A DNA stretch of 55,284 nucleotides from a virus. Positions 1-7,040 of the stretch are shown one piece after another. Each line of letters opens with the position of its first letter. The stretch's first letter is position 1. The translations under genes were made by a program, and so were the position numbers. The DNA is taken from the IMG/VR virus record IMGVR_UViG_3300027749_003730, positions 1 through 55,284 of that record, one strand, 5' to 3'. The notes below the pieces were generated by a model, which searched no databases, had not been told where the DNA came from, and saw nothing but the letters and a program-made list of their open reading frames with translations.

Positions 1-216
1 GGACTCGCAAGAGAGATCAGTCTATGCCGGAAGCGTGGACAGATCGGTTGTTTTAAACGGCTCGACAGCTTCAGAGACGATCAGGGTTTACAGCCCAGGA
101 GATTGTGATGAGCAAGACAGATCCCATGTTAGGCGAGACAAAAGAAGCAGAGCTGTAAACTCTGGGTCGCCTTGTAATTAACCAAAACTTCGTGGTCCTT
201 TTCTAATAAAATTTAT
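1..216 (+). other. Noncoding stretch with RNA-structure potential, truncated at window edge
   Basis: No convincing reading frame is seen in this stretch. Bases 84-94 can pair with 152-162 over 11 positions with one G-U. Alternatively, 131-136 (AGGCGA) pairs with TCGCCT near 167-172, enclosing a CAGAG/CTCTG hairpin at 148-165. Both folds suggest the 3' part of a structured RNA that begins left of the window, on the same strand as the tRNA-Cys that follows. No tmRNA or RNase P signature was recognised. The orientation is assumed. Confidence 0.3.
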
Positions 217-294
217 AGTGCGGTGGCAGAGAGGCCCAATGCAGTGGATTGCAAATCCGCAACACCGTCGGTTCGAATCCGACCCGCACTTCCA
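217..294 (+). tRNA. tRNA-Cys (GCA)
   Basis: The 7-bp acceptor stem AGTGCGG/CCGCACT is perfect. The anticodon loop TTGCAAA gives GCA for UGC. The T loop is TTCGAAT, the discriminator is T, and the CCA is encoded. As in other bacterial tRNA-Cys, the D stem is weak. It is the first of at least twelve tRNAs in the first 7.5 kb. Confidence 0.93.
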
Positions 295-315
295 TGTTAA
301 CAGATAAGTACTGTT

Positions 316-1080
316 ATGGACCATTTAAATCAACAAAAATCTATTATTGACAACATTCGACAGTGTCAACGTAATTGGGATTTATCAAAAGATATCCCAC
401 AAGAACACTTAGATCATTTAGTATATGTGGCAACACACTCTCCATCAAAACAAGATGAAGCATTTTATAACTTACATGTAATAACAAATAAAGAATTAAT
501 ACAGGAATTATTAAATTATACATTTGGGTTTTCAGTTATATTAGCAAAAAATGAATTTGCTATTAATTTAAGAAATACACAAATGGGTGCTAATGCATAT
601 TTCTTATGGGTTCGAAAAGATCCTCCAACACGCCGAGAATTTCGATATGACGGCATTCAGCATCCTACAGATAGTGATATGCGTGTAAAAAATGCCTATA
701 CAATGATCGGTATTTCAATGGGATTAGTTGCCTATGCCGCAGGTAGTTTAGGATATAAAACTGGGTTTAATACAAACCATATGATAGGAAGTTTAGGATA
801 TACAGGAGGAAAGTTTTCTATGTGGAAGTCTAAATTAGATATTCCCGAAAATGAACATATTGCTTATGGTTTAGGAATAGGATTTCCTCAAGAGGGTAGG
901 GCTAGGAATGAAACTGACGAAGTTGAATTTAGAATAGGTAAAGATCTTTCAGAATCAACCCTCCATAATTCTCAAACAGAAAGAATTATAGAGAGTGAAG
1001 GAAAAAAATATCTAGTACCTCGATTATCTTATCCGACCTTTAGTGAACAAGAAAAAGATATTAAGGTATTTTACCACTAA
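316..1080 (+). CDS. Nitroreductase family protein
   Basis: This 254-residue protein resembles FMN-dependent nitroreductases, which reduce nitro compounds, flavins or other electron-poor substrates with NAD(P)H. The family-like features are the early segment SPSKQDEAFYNLHVI (about residues 42-56), which matches the flavin-binding start, a central glycine-rich helix around residues 133-155 (MGLVAYAAGSLGYKTGF), and the late YGLGIGFPQEGR stretch near 190-201. A small inverted repeat (AACAG/CTGTT, 301-317) replaces an obvious ribosome binding site. Its stop overlaps the start of the next gene as TAATG, so it is co-translated with a DSBH oxygenase. The physiological substrate is unknown. It could supply reduced flavin to the halogenase-like enzymes in the window, but that is speculation. 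Confidence 0.75.
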   Translation: MDHLNQQKSIIDNIRQCQRNWDLSKDIPQEHLDHLVYVATHSPSKQDEAFYNLHVITNKELIQELLNYTFGFSVILAKNEFAINLRNTQMGANAYFLWVRKDPPTRREFRYDGIQHPTDSDMRVKNAYTMIGISMGLVAYAAGSLGYKTGFNTNHMIGSLGYTGGKFSMWKSKLDIPENEHIAYGLGIGFPQEGRARNETDEVEFRIGKDLSESTLHNSQTERIIESEGKKYLVPRLSYPTFSEQEKDIKVFYH

Positions 1081-1628
1081 TGTTAAATTATAAACCATTA
1101 CCAGAATTTATAAACCATTTTATAATTAGACCAGCGGATCCTTTTGAGCTAGTTAAAGATATCAAAGGCCATAATTGGTCTATGTATGATACTAGACAAT
1201 TTTTAACTGATGAAGGATATAGATGGTTTGAAGAAAATAAGATTATTTTAAAATCTAAATCTCAATATTTTATTTGTAATGCCCATACTACCGGTCCAGT
1301 ACATACTGACAACCCACATAAAATAGCATTTAATTTTGTATTTGAAGGATATGGCAATATGGAGTGGGTCACAGTATTAGATGGGGATTATGTATATCAT
1401 ACAAACACTGTTGCATCAGGTGAAAAATTTACATACAAAAAATTTACAGAAATTAGAAGTATTAAAATTAATGATACCTGGAATGGACAGTCGGCTCTTG
1501 TCAAAGTTAGTTTGCCGCATAGAATTGTGACTAAAGATAGTCACAGGATATGCATTAGTCTAAGGCTAGATACGACTAGATGCCGTTTTACTTTTGATGA
1601 AATAAGTCAAATAATAAACAAACAATAG
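1080..1628 (+). CDS. Putative 2OG-Fe(II)/aspartyl hydroxylase-like DSBH protein
   Basis: This 182-residue protein has the marks of a double-stranded beta-helix oxygenase: an H-x-D pair at H75/D77 (GPVHTDNPH) and a distal histidine at H147 in SLPHRI, with a following arginine in ICISLRL that could bind 2-oxoglutarate. Known relatives hydroxylate amino-acid side chains or small molecules using Fe(II), O2 and 2-oxoglutarate. The start codon overlaps the stop of the nitroreductase. It is one of about ten DSBH proteins in the window with little mutual identity. The exact family and substrate cannot be told from sequence alone. Confidence 0.6.
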   Translation: MLNYKPLPEFINHFIIRPADPFELVKDIKGHNWSMYDTRQFLTDEGYRWFEENKIILKSKSQYFICNAHTTGPVHTDNPHKIAFNFVFEGYGNMEWVTVLDGDYVYHTNTVASGEKFTYKKFTEIRSIKINDTWNGQSALVKVSLPHRIVTKDSHRICISLRLDTTRCRFTFDEISQIINKQ

Positions 1629-1638
1629 TTGGTATTGC

Positions 1639-2247
1639 ATGGACGCAGAAATATTTCCGTTATTCTCAGCACCCGTATACAAGAATAATGCGGGACCAAT
1701 ATCCACACCCGAACTTGATCAATTAGATTTTAAAAGATTACCCGGTGATGTTTGGTGCCTTGAAAGTAAGTATGTTTTAGATTTACCTGAATTTAAATCA
1801 GTTAGACAAGCAGTAGAAAAAGAAATTGAATCTTATACTAGAAATATTTTACGAGTTAGTGAGAAAATAGAATTTTATATAACCAATTCTTGGATTAATA
1901 AACATACAGAAGGCGACCATTTAAATCGGCACCTACATACTAATTCAATTATATCAGGTGTTATATATTTAGAAACAACGCCTAATAGTGGCGACATTGT
2001 ATTTTATCGTCCGTTCCACAGTATGTTTCCTTTCCCGAGAACAGTAGATTTAGATGTTGTTGATTACAACATTTACAATTGTCAGTCGTGGAGTATAACT
2101 CCAAAAAACAATGACGTCGTTTTATTTCCATCTATGTTAGAACATTCGGCAGAACCAAATAGAACAAATACGCCAAGATGCTGTATTGCATTTAATGTAT
2201 TTGTTAGAGGATCCTTCGGAATGTTGCATAAGTTAGAAATTAAATGA
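1639..2247 (+). CDS. Putative 2OG-Fe(II) oxygenase (2OG-FeII_Oxy_5-like)
   Basis: This 202-residue protein resembles the small 2OG-Fe(II) oxygenases common in marine phages. It begins with the family-like IFPLFSAPVY, carries the metal-binding region NRHLHTNSIISGVIYL (H98/H100 and N102, about residues 97-111), then GDIVFY, a distal histidine at about H169 (MLEHSAEPN) and an arginine near R180 that would hold 2-oxoglutarate. It follows the previous oxygenase by 10 bases. Such phage enzymes are suspected to modify host or virion proteins or small metabolites, but the substrate is unknown. The first metal ligand pattern is H-x-H-x-N rather than strict H-x-D, as expected for this branch. Confidence 0.75.
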   Translation: MDAEIFPLFSAPVYKNNAGPISTPELDQLDFKRLPGDVWCLESKYVLDLPEFKSVRQAVEKEIESYTRNILRVSEKIEFYITNSWINKHTEGDHLNRHLHTNSIISGVIYLETTPNSGDIVFYRPFHSMFPFPRTVDLDVVDYNIYNCQSWSITPKNNDVVLFPSMLEHSAEPNRTNTPRCCIAFNVFVRGSFGMLHKLEIK

Positions 2248-2260
2248 TAAGTAAAAATAC

Positions 2261-2337
2261 GCCCAGGTGATGGAATTGGTATACGTGTTGGTCTTAGAAG
2301 CCAAATTTTGCGAGTTCGAGTCTCGCCCTGGGCACCA
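2261..2337 (+). tRNA. tRNA-Leu (TAG) with short variable loop
   Basis: The acceptor GCCCAGG/CCTGGGC is perfect, the anticodon loop CTTAGAA reads TAG (CUA), and the T arm GCGAG/CTCGC and CCA are present. The D arm has the leucine-type AATTGGTA element. The variable region is only about five bases (ATTTT) where bacterial tRNA-Leu normally has a long arm. The decoding identity is therefore likely but not certain. Confidence 0.85.
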
Positions 2338-2355
2338 ATTAAAAGGAGTGTTATT

Positions 2356-2499
2356 GTGTCTAAAACTAATGATGTAATAGAACGAGCATACGGTAGCATT
2401 CCTCGAGAATGTTCGCCAAATATTAATTTTGATTTTATTCCCACGTGGCGAGGAATTAAATATTACTGGTTAGTATTAATTAGGAAATTTACAAGATAA
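2356..2499 (+). CDS. Small hypothetical protein (47 aa)
   Basis: A 47-residue reading frame sits between two tRNAs. It starts at GTG because a clear AAGGAG site (2342-2347) lies at proper distance. It ends with TAA at 2497-2499, directly before the first base of tRNA-Gly. The product starts MSKTNDVIERAYG and has a basic, aromatic C-terminus (GIKYYWLVLIRKF) that might touch a membrane. No family is recognised. The good ribosome binding site and tight fit argue that it is real. Confidence 0.55.
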   Translation: MSKTNDVIERAYGSIPRECSPNINFDFIPTWRGIKYYWLVLIRKFTR

Positions 2500-2573
2500 G
2501 CGGGATTAGTTTAATGGTCAAACGAAACCTTGCCAAGGTTTAGTCAGGAGTTCGATTCTCCTATCCCGCTCCA
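2500..2573 (+). tRNA. tRNA-Gly (GCC)
   Basis: The acceptor GCGGGAT/ATCCCGC is perfect. The anticodon loop TTGCCAA gives GCC. The T arm is AGGAG/CTCCT with TTCGATT. The discriminator is T and the CCA is encoded. It starts on the base after the preceding small ORF's stop codon. Confidence 0.95.
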
Positions 2574-2582
2574 CAATATATT

Positions 2583-4061
2583 ATGCACGGAATTATTTTT
2601 AACTTTGGAACGAGCATTGGTACAGCAAGGACAGTTGGTCCTTACTTAATAGCCACCCACCTTAGACAAGAAGGATGGGATATAGAAATTATAGATTTTG
2701 CCAATGAGTGGACCTTACAAGAATTAAAAGAATTGTTAAAGTCTAGATTATCAACAAATACAAAATTTGTTGGCTTTAGTCATCAGTTTTCTTTTTGGAC
2801 ACCTGATTTAGAAATGCTGTGTACTTGGATTAAATTACAAAATTCAAATATAGCATTAATCTCCGGGCACTCTTCTAATCCGCATTATTCAACTAATGCT
2901 GTTGATTATCATATTCAAGGATACGGCGAGTATGCTGTTTCAGCACTACTAAAATATTTGTTTAGTAATGGGCCTGCTATAAAAATGTCTACATTTAATA
3001 AGGGAGCAAAAAGAAATATTCCTGCAAATACATTCTATCCAGCTTATCCAAAGCACAGTTTGTTAGCTCTTTACCAAAAAAGAGATTTTATAATAGAAGA
3101 AGAATGGCTGACTACTGAATTAAGTAGGGGGTGTAAATTTGCATGTGATTTTTGTAATTTTCCTGTGCTCGGTGTTAAAGGTGACTATACTAGAACAGCT
3201 GAAGATTTTGAATTAGAGATGAAACATAACTTTGATAATTTTGGGGTTAAAAATTATATTATATCAGATGAAACAGTTAACGACAGTACAGAAAAAATAA
3301 GAAAATATGCAGACATTGTTGAAAAATTAAATTTTGTTCCGTTCTACACTGCATTTGTTCGGGGAGACTTATTAGTAAGTAGACCAAAAGATCGAGAAGA
3401 GATGCTAAGAATGAATTTACTTGGGCACTGGTATGGAATAGAAACATTTGATAAAACAGCCGGTAAAGCTATAGGTAAAGGAATGGACCCTGATAGATTA
3501 AAACAAGGGTTAATCGATGTAAAACAATATTTCCTTAACAATAACAGAAAACTATATAGAGCCACAGTTAGCCTTGTTGTAGGATTGCCAGGCGAGACAG
3601 CTAGTTCGATAAACCAAACTAGATCTTGGTTAGACAACCACTGGCAAGGGCAAGCCTTTTCTACTTATGCATTACAAATACCTACAAGCAACACAGATAA
3701 TTTTTCTAAGATTGCAAAGGATTATAAAAAATACGGATACGAATCAATGTCTGATGCCGAAATTGCAACGTATTTGGCAGATCCAGTCGGATATAATTAT
3801 CGAACAGTAGGGATTACTCCGGATTATCTTTTATGGAAAAATAAAGATATGAATATACATATTGCCGAAGAGTTGGCAGTACATATTGACTCGATTGCTA
3901 AAAGTGGTAATTTTAGATTAGACCCTTGGTCATTAGGCAGTTTAGGTTTTACAGGGTCAGTTGAAGACAGATTGAATATGATACATCATAGTGAAGAACT
4001 GCGTAAACACATATATACAAGTCGTGTAAAGATGTATAAAGAAAATAAATTTAATTGCTAG
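2583..4061 (+). CDS. Radical SAM protein with N-terminal B12-binding-like domain
   Basis: This 492-residue protein has an N-terminal Rossmann-like part (1-130) resembling the cobalamin-binding domain of B12-dependent radical SAM enzymes, including SGHSSNP and a YHIQGYGEYA segment. The radical SAM core carries the CxxxCxxC iron-sulfur motif at C184-C188-C191 (RGCKFACDFCNF). A later VVGLPGET segment, near residue 338, is typical of the barrel's C-terminal strands. No DxHxxG cobalamin motif is visible, so B12 use is uncertain. Family members methylate unactivated carbons or rearrange substrates. No ribosome binding site is obvious. It is one of ten radical SAM genes in the window and is separate from the main array. 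Confidence 0.82.
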   Translation: MHGIIFNFGTSIGTARTVGPYLIATHLRQEGWDIEIIDFANEWTLQELKELLKSRLSTNTKFVGFSHQFSFWTPDLEMLCTWIKLQNSNIALISGHSSNPHYSTNAVDYHIQGYGEYAVSALLKYLFSNGPAIKMSTFNKGAKRNIPANTFYPAYPKHSLLALYQKRDFIIEEEWLTTELSRGCKFACDFCNFPVLGVKGDYTRTAEDFELEMKHNFDNFGVKNYIISDETVNDSTEKIRKYADIVEKLNFVPFYTAFVRGDLLVSRPKDREEMLRMNLLGHWYGIETFDKTAGKAIGKGMDPDRLKQGLIDVKQYFLNNNRKLYRATVSLVVGLPGETASSINQTRSWLDNHWQGQAFSTYALQIPTSNTDNFSKIAKDYKKYGYESMSDAEIATYLADPVGYNYRTVGITPDYLLWKNKDMNIHIAEELAVHIDSIAKSGNFRLDPWSLGSLGFTGSVEDRLNMIHHSEELRKHIYTSRVKMYKENKFNC

Positions 4062-4062
4062 A

Positions 4063-5037
4063 ATGATCAACCTAACAACTCAATCTACAAAACCTAAAAT
4101 ATTTTTGTTTGGCGCTTGTGATTTATTCCAGGCAGTTAACATAGATACTATTCGTAATGAGTATGTAATCGATGCTATACCTATAAATTTAAGACAAGCA
4201 GATACATTGGATTTTAGTACATGTATTAAACCAAAATTTTCAACAAGTATGGTATCATTATACACCAAGCCTAATGAGTTAGCTGGTAGATTGTATGATT
4301 GTTTAATTAAAGAAAAAGATTTGAAGAGATATCATTATGATTTCTACAGAGAAATTTTAAAATTCTCATACTTAAATTATTTTAAAGAGACTGCAGGACC
4401 GAATGATATTCTAGTTATGAATTTTAGTACTGAACTGTATTCAAAAATGCAAGTTAAGTCTGAACGGTTTACAATTATACCTGCACCTGAGATTGATGTG
4501 AAAAATCCTAACGATAAGTTATATTGGTTGTATGCAGAATATCTTACAAAAGATGTATATCAAATTCCATTTGATGACAATTCTGCACTAAATGATACAT
4601 ATGATTTATTAGATGATTTTGCAAAAGACATTTACGAGATATTTAATGATCGTGTTATTTTAGTTAAAACTCACATGACTGATCTGGCACTAACTGATAA
4701 TGCTAAGATAGAAAGAATAATGGTTCCGTTAGAAGCACATATTCCTTTTTACAAACCTTCAAAGTTAATGCAAGATCCAGTAGATCACAAGTACGGTCTT
4801 CGAGTAGCTAATATATTTACTACAAAGTTTAGAAGAAAATATCAAGCCGATATTCCGTTAGTTTCAGTTGAGGATACCTTATTTGTAGATTTTAACCATC
4901 CGCAAGGATATGCACCGTTTCATCTACATCGTTATTCCAACTACAAAATAGGAATAAATATATATCAAGAACTTGTCAAAATGACCGACAGGATTAATAA
5001 AAAGGATATTACAAATGAGCGATTTATCATTCAATGA
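4063..5037 (+). CDS. Hypothetical protein, DUF6270/SGNH-like
   Basis: The function of this 324-residue protein is not recognised with certainty. It opens with KIFLFGACDLFQAVN, similar to the GSC/GACD start of DUF6270 and SGNH-fold proteins often found with polysaccharide or glycan genes. It ends with DFNHPQGYAPFHLHRYSNY, which matches the usual D-H-x-GxxPFH tail of that group. The middle is unremarkable. It begins one base after the radical SAM stop, so the two are translated together. If the assignment is right, it could act as an acyl or glycan esterase/transferase. Confidence 0.45.
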   Translation: MINLTTQSTKPKIFLFGACDLFQAVNIDTIRNEYVIDAIPINLRQADTLDFSTCIKPKFSTSMVSLYTKPNELAGRLYDCLIKEKDLKRYHYDFYREILKFSYLNYFKETAGPNDILVMNFSTELYSKMQVKSERFTIIPAPEIDVKNPNDKLYWLYAEYLTKDVYQIPFDDNSALNDTYDLLDDFAKDIYEIFNDRVILVKTHMTDLALTDNAKIERIMVPLEAHIPFYKPSKLMQDPVDHKYGLRVANIFTTKFRRKYQADIPLVSVEDTLFVDFNHPQGYAPFHLHRYSNYKIGINIYQELVKMTDRINKKDITNERFIIQ

Positions 5038-5197
5038 ACAATTAGTAGAACTATGTTGCAAACTTTCAAATCTAACTGATAGTTATGATTCAGTACCAGG
5101 ACTAGCTCAGCATGAGCTTGCGCAAACTGTTGAAGTATTACATTTAATACGAGCATTGCTAGTATCAAACAACATTGAATACATGACCAAAAAATAA
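5015..5197 (+). CDS. Small hypothetical protein (60 aa)
   Basis: A short acidic, helical protein overlaps the end of the preceding gene by 23 bases. An AAAAGGAT site precedes its ATG. The sequence is leucine-rich with heptad-like spacing (LVELCCKLSNL, VEVLHLIRALLV), so a small helical bundle or coiled coil is likely. No family is recognised. It ends two bases before the start of a virion-type protein and may be an accessory to it. Confidence 0.55.
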   Translation: MSDLSFNEQLVELCCKLSNLTDSYDSVPGLAQHELAQTVEVLHLIRALLVSNNIEYMTKK

Positions 5198-5199
5198 AA

Positions 5200-5853
5200 A
5201 TGGACAGTGTGAGTTTAGATCAGTCTACAGAAATTGTAGGACTGTTTGATATTTCTATATCAAAAGTTGACAATACTGTTTTTGTAGCTAATAAGAATAC
5301 TCCAGAACCAGGGGCAATTAACACATTTGCCCTTTATGCAGACGAAACTGGTAAAATAAAATCAGCCGGATCATCATTACTGTATGAAACAGAAACAGAA
5401 GTATTAACAGCTCCGAACATATTAAACAATAATATTATTTCAGATTATATCGTTGTTAAAAAACTAGTAGCTGATAGACTAATATTAACAGATACAGATG
5501 AAACAAAAGATTTTAACATTAATAATCTTAGCTTCTTGAAGAAAGAAGGCACTGGAAGATTTGCCAGTATACATACAGATTTTTTTGGCGATCATACACT
5601 AGCAATAGTGACTGAAAATAATGAAGGAGTGACCGGATGTGCATTAACTATTGACGGGACTCAACGAATTACAATTCAAGATGGCAAATTAAATTTAAAA
5701 CACACACGAACAATAACTTCATCTGTTGGCATCAAAACAGATCGAAAGGGAGATCTTGCAATAGATAATAATTACTTATATTATTGCACACGAGACTTTA
5801 ATAGAGTATCGAATATTTGGGTTCGTTGGCGAATCTCAGATAATTTATGGTAA
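5200..5853 (+). CDS. Putative virion/tail structural protein, paralogue of the 53-kb gene
   Basis: This 217-residue protein is rich in beta strands, Asn, Thr and Asp, in the style of phage tail or baseplate appendage proteins. It resembles the protein at 53058-54398: both carry a short IVVKKLVADRLI or RNLRVAGSAEFG-type strand repeat and both end in a tryptophan-rich segment where the beta domain closes (here NIWVRWRISDNLW). No enzymatic motif was seen. It is followed directly by tRNA-Arg. Its placement in a tRNA-rich accessory region suggests a spare or decoration protein rather than a core morphogenesis gene. Confidence 0.5.
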   Translation: MDSVSLDQSTEIVGLFDISISKVDNTVFVANKNTPEPGAINTFALYADETGKIKSAGSSLLYETETEVLTAPNILNNNIISDYIVVKKLVADRLILTDTDETKDFNINNLSFLKKEGTGRFASIHTDFFGDHTLAIVTENNEGVTGCALTIDGTQRITIQDGKLNLKHTRTITSSVGIKTDRKGDLAIDNNYLYYCTRDFNRVSNIWVRWRISDNLW

Positions 5854-5857
5854 TAAT

Positions 5858-5932
5858 CGGTCTTTGGTGAAATGGATATCATCTCGGTCTTCGAAACCGA
5901 GGGTGGGAGTTCGATCCTCTCAAGACCGGCCA
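5858..5932 (+). tRNA. tRNA-Arg (TCG)
   Basis: The acceptor CGGTCTT/AAGACCG is perfect. The anticodon loop CTTCGAA gives TCG within a TCGGT/ACCGA stem. The T loop is TTCGATC. The discriminator is G and the CCA is encoded. Only two bases separate it from the next tRNA. Confidence 0.93.
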
Positions 5933-5934
5933 GT

Positions 5935-6009
5935 CTCTCTGTAGTTCAATGGATAGAACGACTCTCTCCTAAAGAGTAGATGCAGGTTCAATTCCTACCA
6001 GAGAGACCA
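5935..6009 (+). tRNA. tRNA-Arg (CCT)
   Basis: The acceptor CTCTCTG/CAGAGAG is perfect. The anticodon stem ACTCT/AGAGT holds loop CTCCTAA, giving CCT for AGG. The T loop is TTCAATT. The discriminator is A and the CCA is encoded. One mismatch is present in the T stem. Confidence 0.9.
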
Positions 6010-6025
6010 AGATAATCAAAAGGTG

Positions 6026-6054
6026 TTGACTTATGATCGTTATAAGTATATAAT
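6026..6054 (+). promoter_or_regulatory. Sigma-70 promoter for the tRNA-like RNA
   Basis: TTGACT (6026-6031), 17 bases, then TATAAT (6049-6054). The predicted start, about seven bases after the -10 box, is at or next to G6061, the first base of the acceptor stem of the RNA that follows. The RNA may therefore need no 5' trimming. Confidence 0.8.
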
Positions 6055-6060
6055 ACATAT

Positions 6061-6158
6061 GAGATCGTAAGCAAATAGGCAAAGCTCTCACCTTTGGGTC
6101 GAGGACGGGGCACGGCAATATGCCGCCTTTGGAGGTTCGAAGCCTCCCGATCTCACCA
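6061..6158 (+). ncRNA. tRNA-like RNA without a clear anticodon arm
   Basis: The ends are a textbook tRNA: acceptor GAGATCG/CGATCTC, T arm GGAGG-TTCGAAG-CCTCC, discriminator A and encoded CCA. A D-like arm AGC/GCT with GG in the loop spans 6070-6086. The remainder (6087-6130) does not give a normal anticodon arm. It favours CTCACC/GGT-GAG with a UUUG tetraloop and one bulged C, then a CGGCA/TGCCG hairpin. An alternative fold (6080-6096) gives a 7-base loop CTCTCAC, which would read CTC (Glu), but it destroys the D arm. At 98 bases it is long. It may be a degenerate or unusual tRNA, or a tRNA mimic like bacterial YrlA Y RNAs. The latter is attractive because a Ro60 gene lies 3 kb downstream. 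Confidence 0.6.
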
Positions 6159-6245
6159 TATAAAAACATACTTGGACTAGCTATAAGTTAGTCGGGCAAG
6201 GACAGGACACCACTGTTATGAAAAGTCCCGAGTGTGTTTCTATAT
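6159..6245 (+). ncRNA. Long hairpin / three-way-junction RNA between tRNA-like RNA and tRNA-Ser
   Basis: Bases 6159-6177 pair with 6225-6245 in a stem of about 18 pairs, with one A-C mismatch (6163/6240) and one bulged C (6227). The stem can extend into the CCA of the upstream RNA and the first G bases of tRNA-Ser. It closes two small hairpins, TAGC/GTTA (6178-6190) and CAG/CTG (6203-6215 region). No reading frame is seen. It could be a processing element of the tRNA transcript or a separate small RNA. A long end-to-end stem with a single bulged C recalls Ro60-binding Y RNA, which is inference only. Confidence 0.5.
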
Positions 6246-6335
6246 GGAACGGTCCTATAATGGTATTAGAGCAGATTGCTAATCTGTCGCTCGGCGTAAT
6301 CCGGGTTCTGAGTTCGAGTCTCAGTCGTTCCGCCA
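6246..6335 (+). tRNA. tRNA-Ser (GCT)
   Basis: The acceptor GGAACGG pairs with TCGTTCC, with a terminal G-U. The anticodon loop TTGCTAA gives GCT. The long variable arm expected of tRNA-Ser is present. The T loop is TTCGAGT. The discriminator is G and the CCA is encoded. Confidence 0.93.
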
Positions 6336-6358
6336 TATTTTTATAAAGAGAGAATCAA

Positions 6359-6574
6359 ATGAAACCAGGCAAAACATTTAACCTTAGCAAACAAACAAAA
6401 CGTTTTATGGCAACCATTACGAACGCAGAAGATCGTAATGCATATAAACGTGCAATGATTCAAGCAGAGTTGGCGGCGGCAGTAGTGGTCAAACGTGAGC
6501 CACGTGACAACAAAGGTAGCCCACGTGGCACTGGCTATACCAATACTGCAACCAGTGCGACTCCTAGTGCATAA
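6359..6574 (+). CDS. Small basic hypothetical protein (71 aa)
   Basis: This 71-residue lysine- and arginine-rich protein lies between tRNA-Ser and tRNA-Asn. The first half is likely helical (residues 1-45, ending AELAAAVVVKRE). The C-terminus is a flexible Gly/Thr/Ser/Ala tail (RGTGYTNTATSATPSA). A weak GAGAG site precedes the ATG. No family is recognised. The composition would suit a small nucleic-acid-associated or virion protein. Confidence 0.6.
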   Translation: MKPGKTFNLSKQTKRFMATITNAEDRNAYKRAMIQAELAAAVVVKREPRDNKGSPRGTGYTNTATSATPSA

Positions 6575-6585
6575 GTAAAATATAT

Positions 6586-6661
6586 TCCGCAGTAGCTCAG
6601 TTGGTAGAGTAGTTGACTGTTAATCAATTGGTCCCTGGTTCGAGCCCAGGCTGTGGAGCCA
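6586..6661 (+). tRNA. tRNA-Asn (GTT)
   Basis: The acceptor TCCGCAG/CTGTGGA includes one G-U. The anticodon loop CTGTTAA gives GTT. The D arm is GCTC/GAGT, the T loop is TTCGAGC, the discriminator is G and the CCA is encoded. Confidence 0.95.
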
Positions 6662-6670
6662 AGTTAATGT

Positions 6671-6746
6671 GGGGGTGTAGCTCATTTGGGAGAGCGCCTG
6701 CTTTGCAAGCAGGATGTAGCAAGTTCGATCCTTGTCACCTCCACCA
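6671..6746 (+). tRNA. tRNA-Ala (TGC)
   Basis: The acceptor GGGGGTG/CACCTCC includes one G-U. The anticodon stem CCTGC/GCAGG has loop TTTGCAA, giving TGC. The T loop is TTCGATC, the discriminator is A and the CCA is encoded. Confidence 0.95.
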
Positions 6747-6763
6747 ATTTTAGGAAATGTAAT

Positions 6764-6952
6764 ATGAGTAAAGGTTCGAGACCTCGTCCGTATAGTGTTA
6801 GTCAAGAAGAATTTGCAAATAGTTTTGATAGAATATTTAGAAGACCAGACCCACGGGTGCGGGAAGATGCAGAAGCTGAAGACGAGGCATTCAAACTAGT
6901 TGACAAAGCTAGTAAGAACAAGTATAATACTAGCACAGAGACAGACAAATAA
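6764..6952 (+). CDS. Small conserved phage protein (62 aa)
   Basis: The protein begins MSKGSRPRPYSVSQEEF and has a strongly acidic C-terminal half (VREDAEAEDEAFKLVDKA). Short proteins with this basic RPRPYSVSQEEF opening occur in several phages, but no function is known to me. The ATG at 6764 was chosen because a TAGGAAA site lies just upstream and in-frame codons further upstream fall inside tRNA-Ala. It lies between tRNA-Ala and tRNA-Thr. Confidence 0.65.
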   Translation: MSKGSRPRPYSVSQEEFANSFDRIFRRPDPRVREDAEAEDEAFKLVDKASKNKYNTSTETDK

Positions 6953-6958
6953 GAACAT

Positions 6959-7033
6959 GCCGACTTAGCACAGTGGTAGTGCAATCGCCTTGTAAGCGAT
7001 AGGTCATCAGTTCGAATCCGATAGTCGGCACCA
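6959..7033 (+). tRNA. tRNA-Thr (TGT)
   Basis: The acceptor GCCGACT/AGTCGGC is perfect. The anticodon stem ATCGC/GCGAT has loop CTTGTAA, giving TGT. The T loop is TTCGAAT, the discriminator is A and the CCA is encoded. Confidence 0.95.
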
Positions 7034-7040
7034 ATTTTAT

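Noticed and set aside
1-216. tmRNA or RNase P RNA at the left edge
   Set aside because: No tag-coding frame, tRNA-like end or RNase P core motif was found.
6061-6158. Assigning the tRNA-like RNA as an ordinary tRNA-Glu (CTC)
   Set aside because: The loop that would give CTC requires removal of the D arm and leaves a 34-base variable region. The alternative fold keeps the D arm but has no anticodon loop. Identity was therefore left open.
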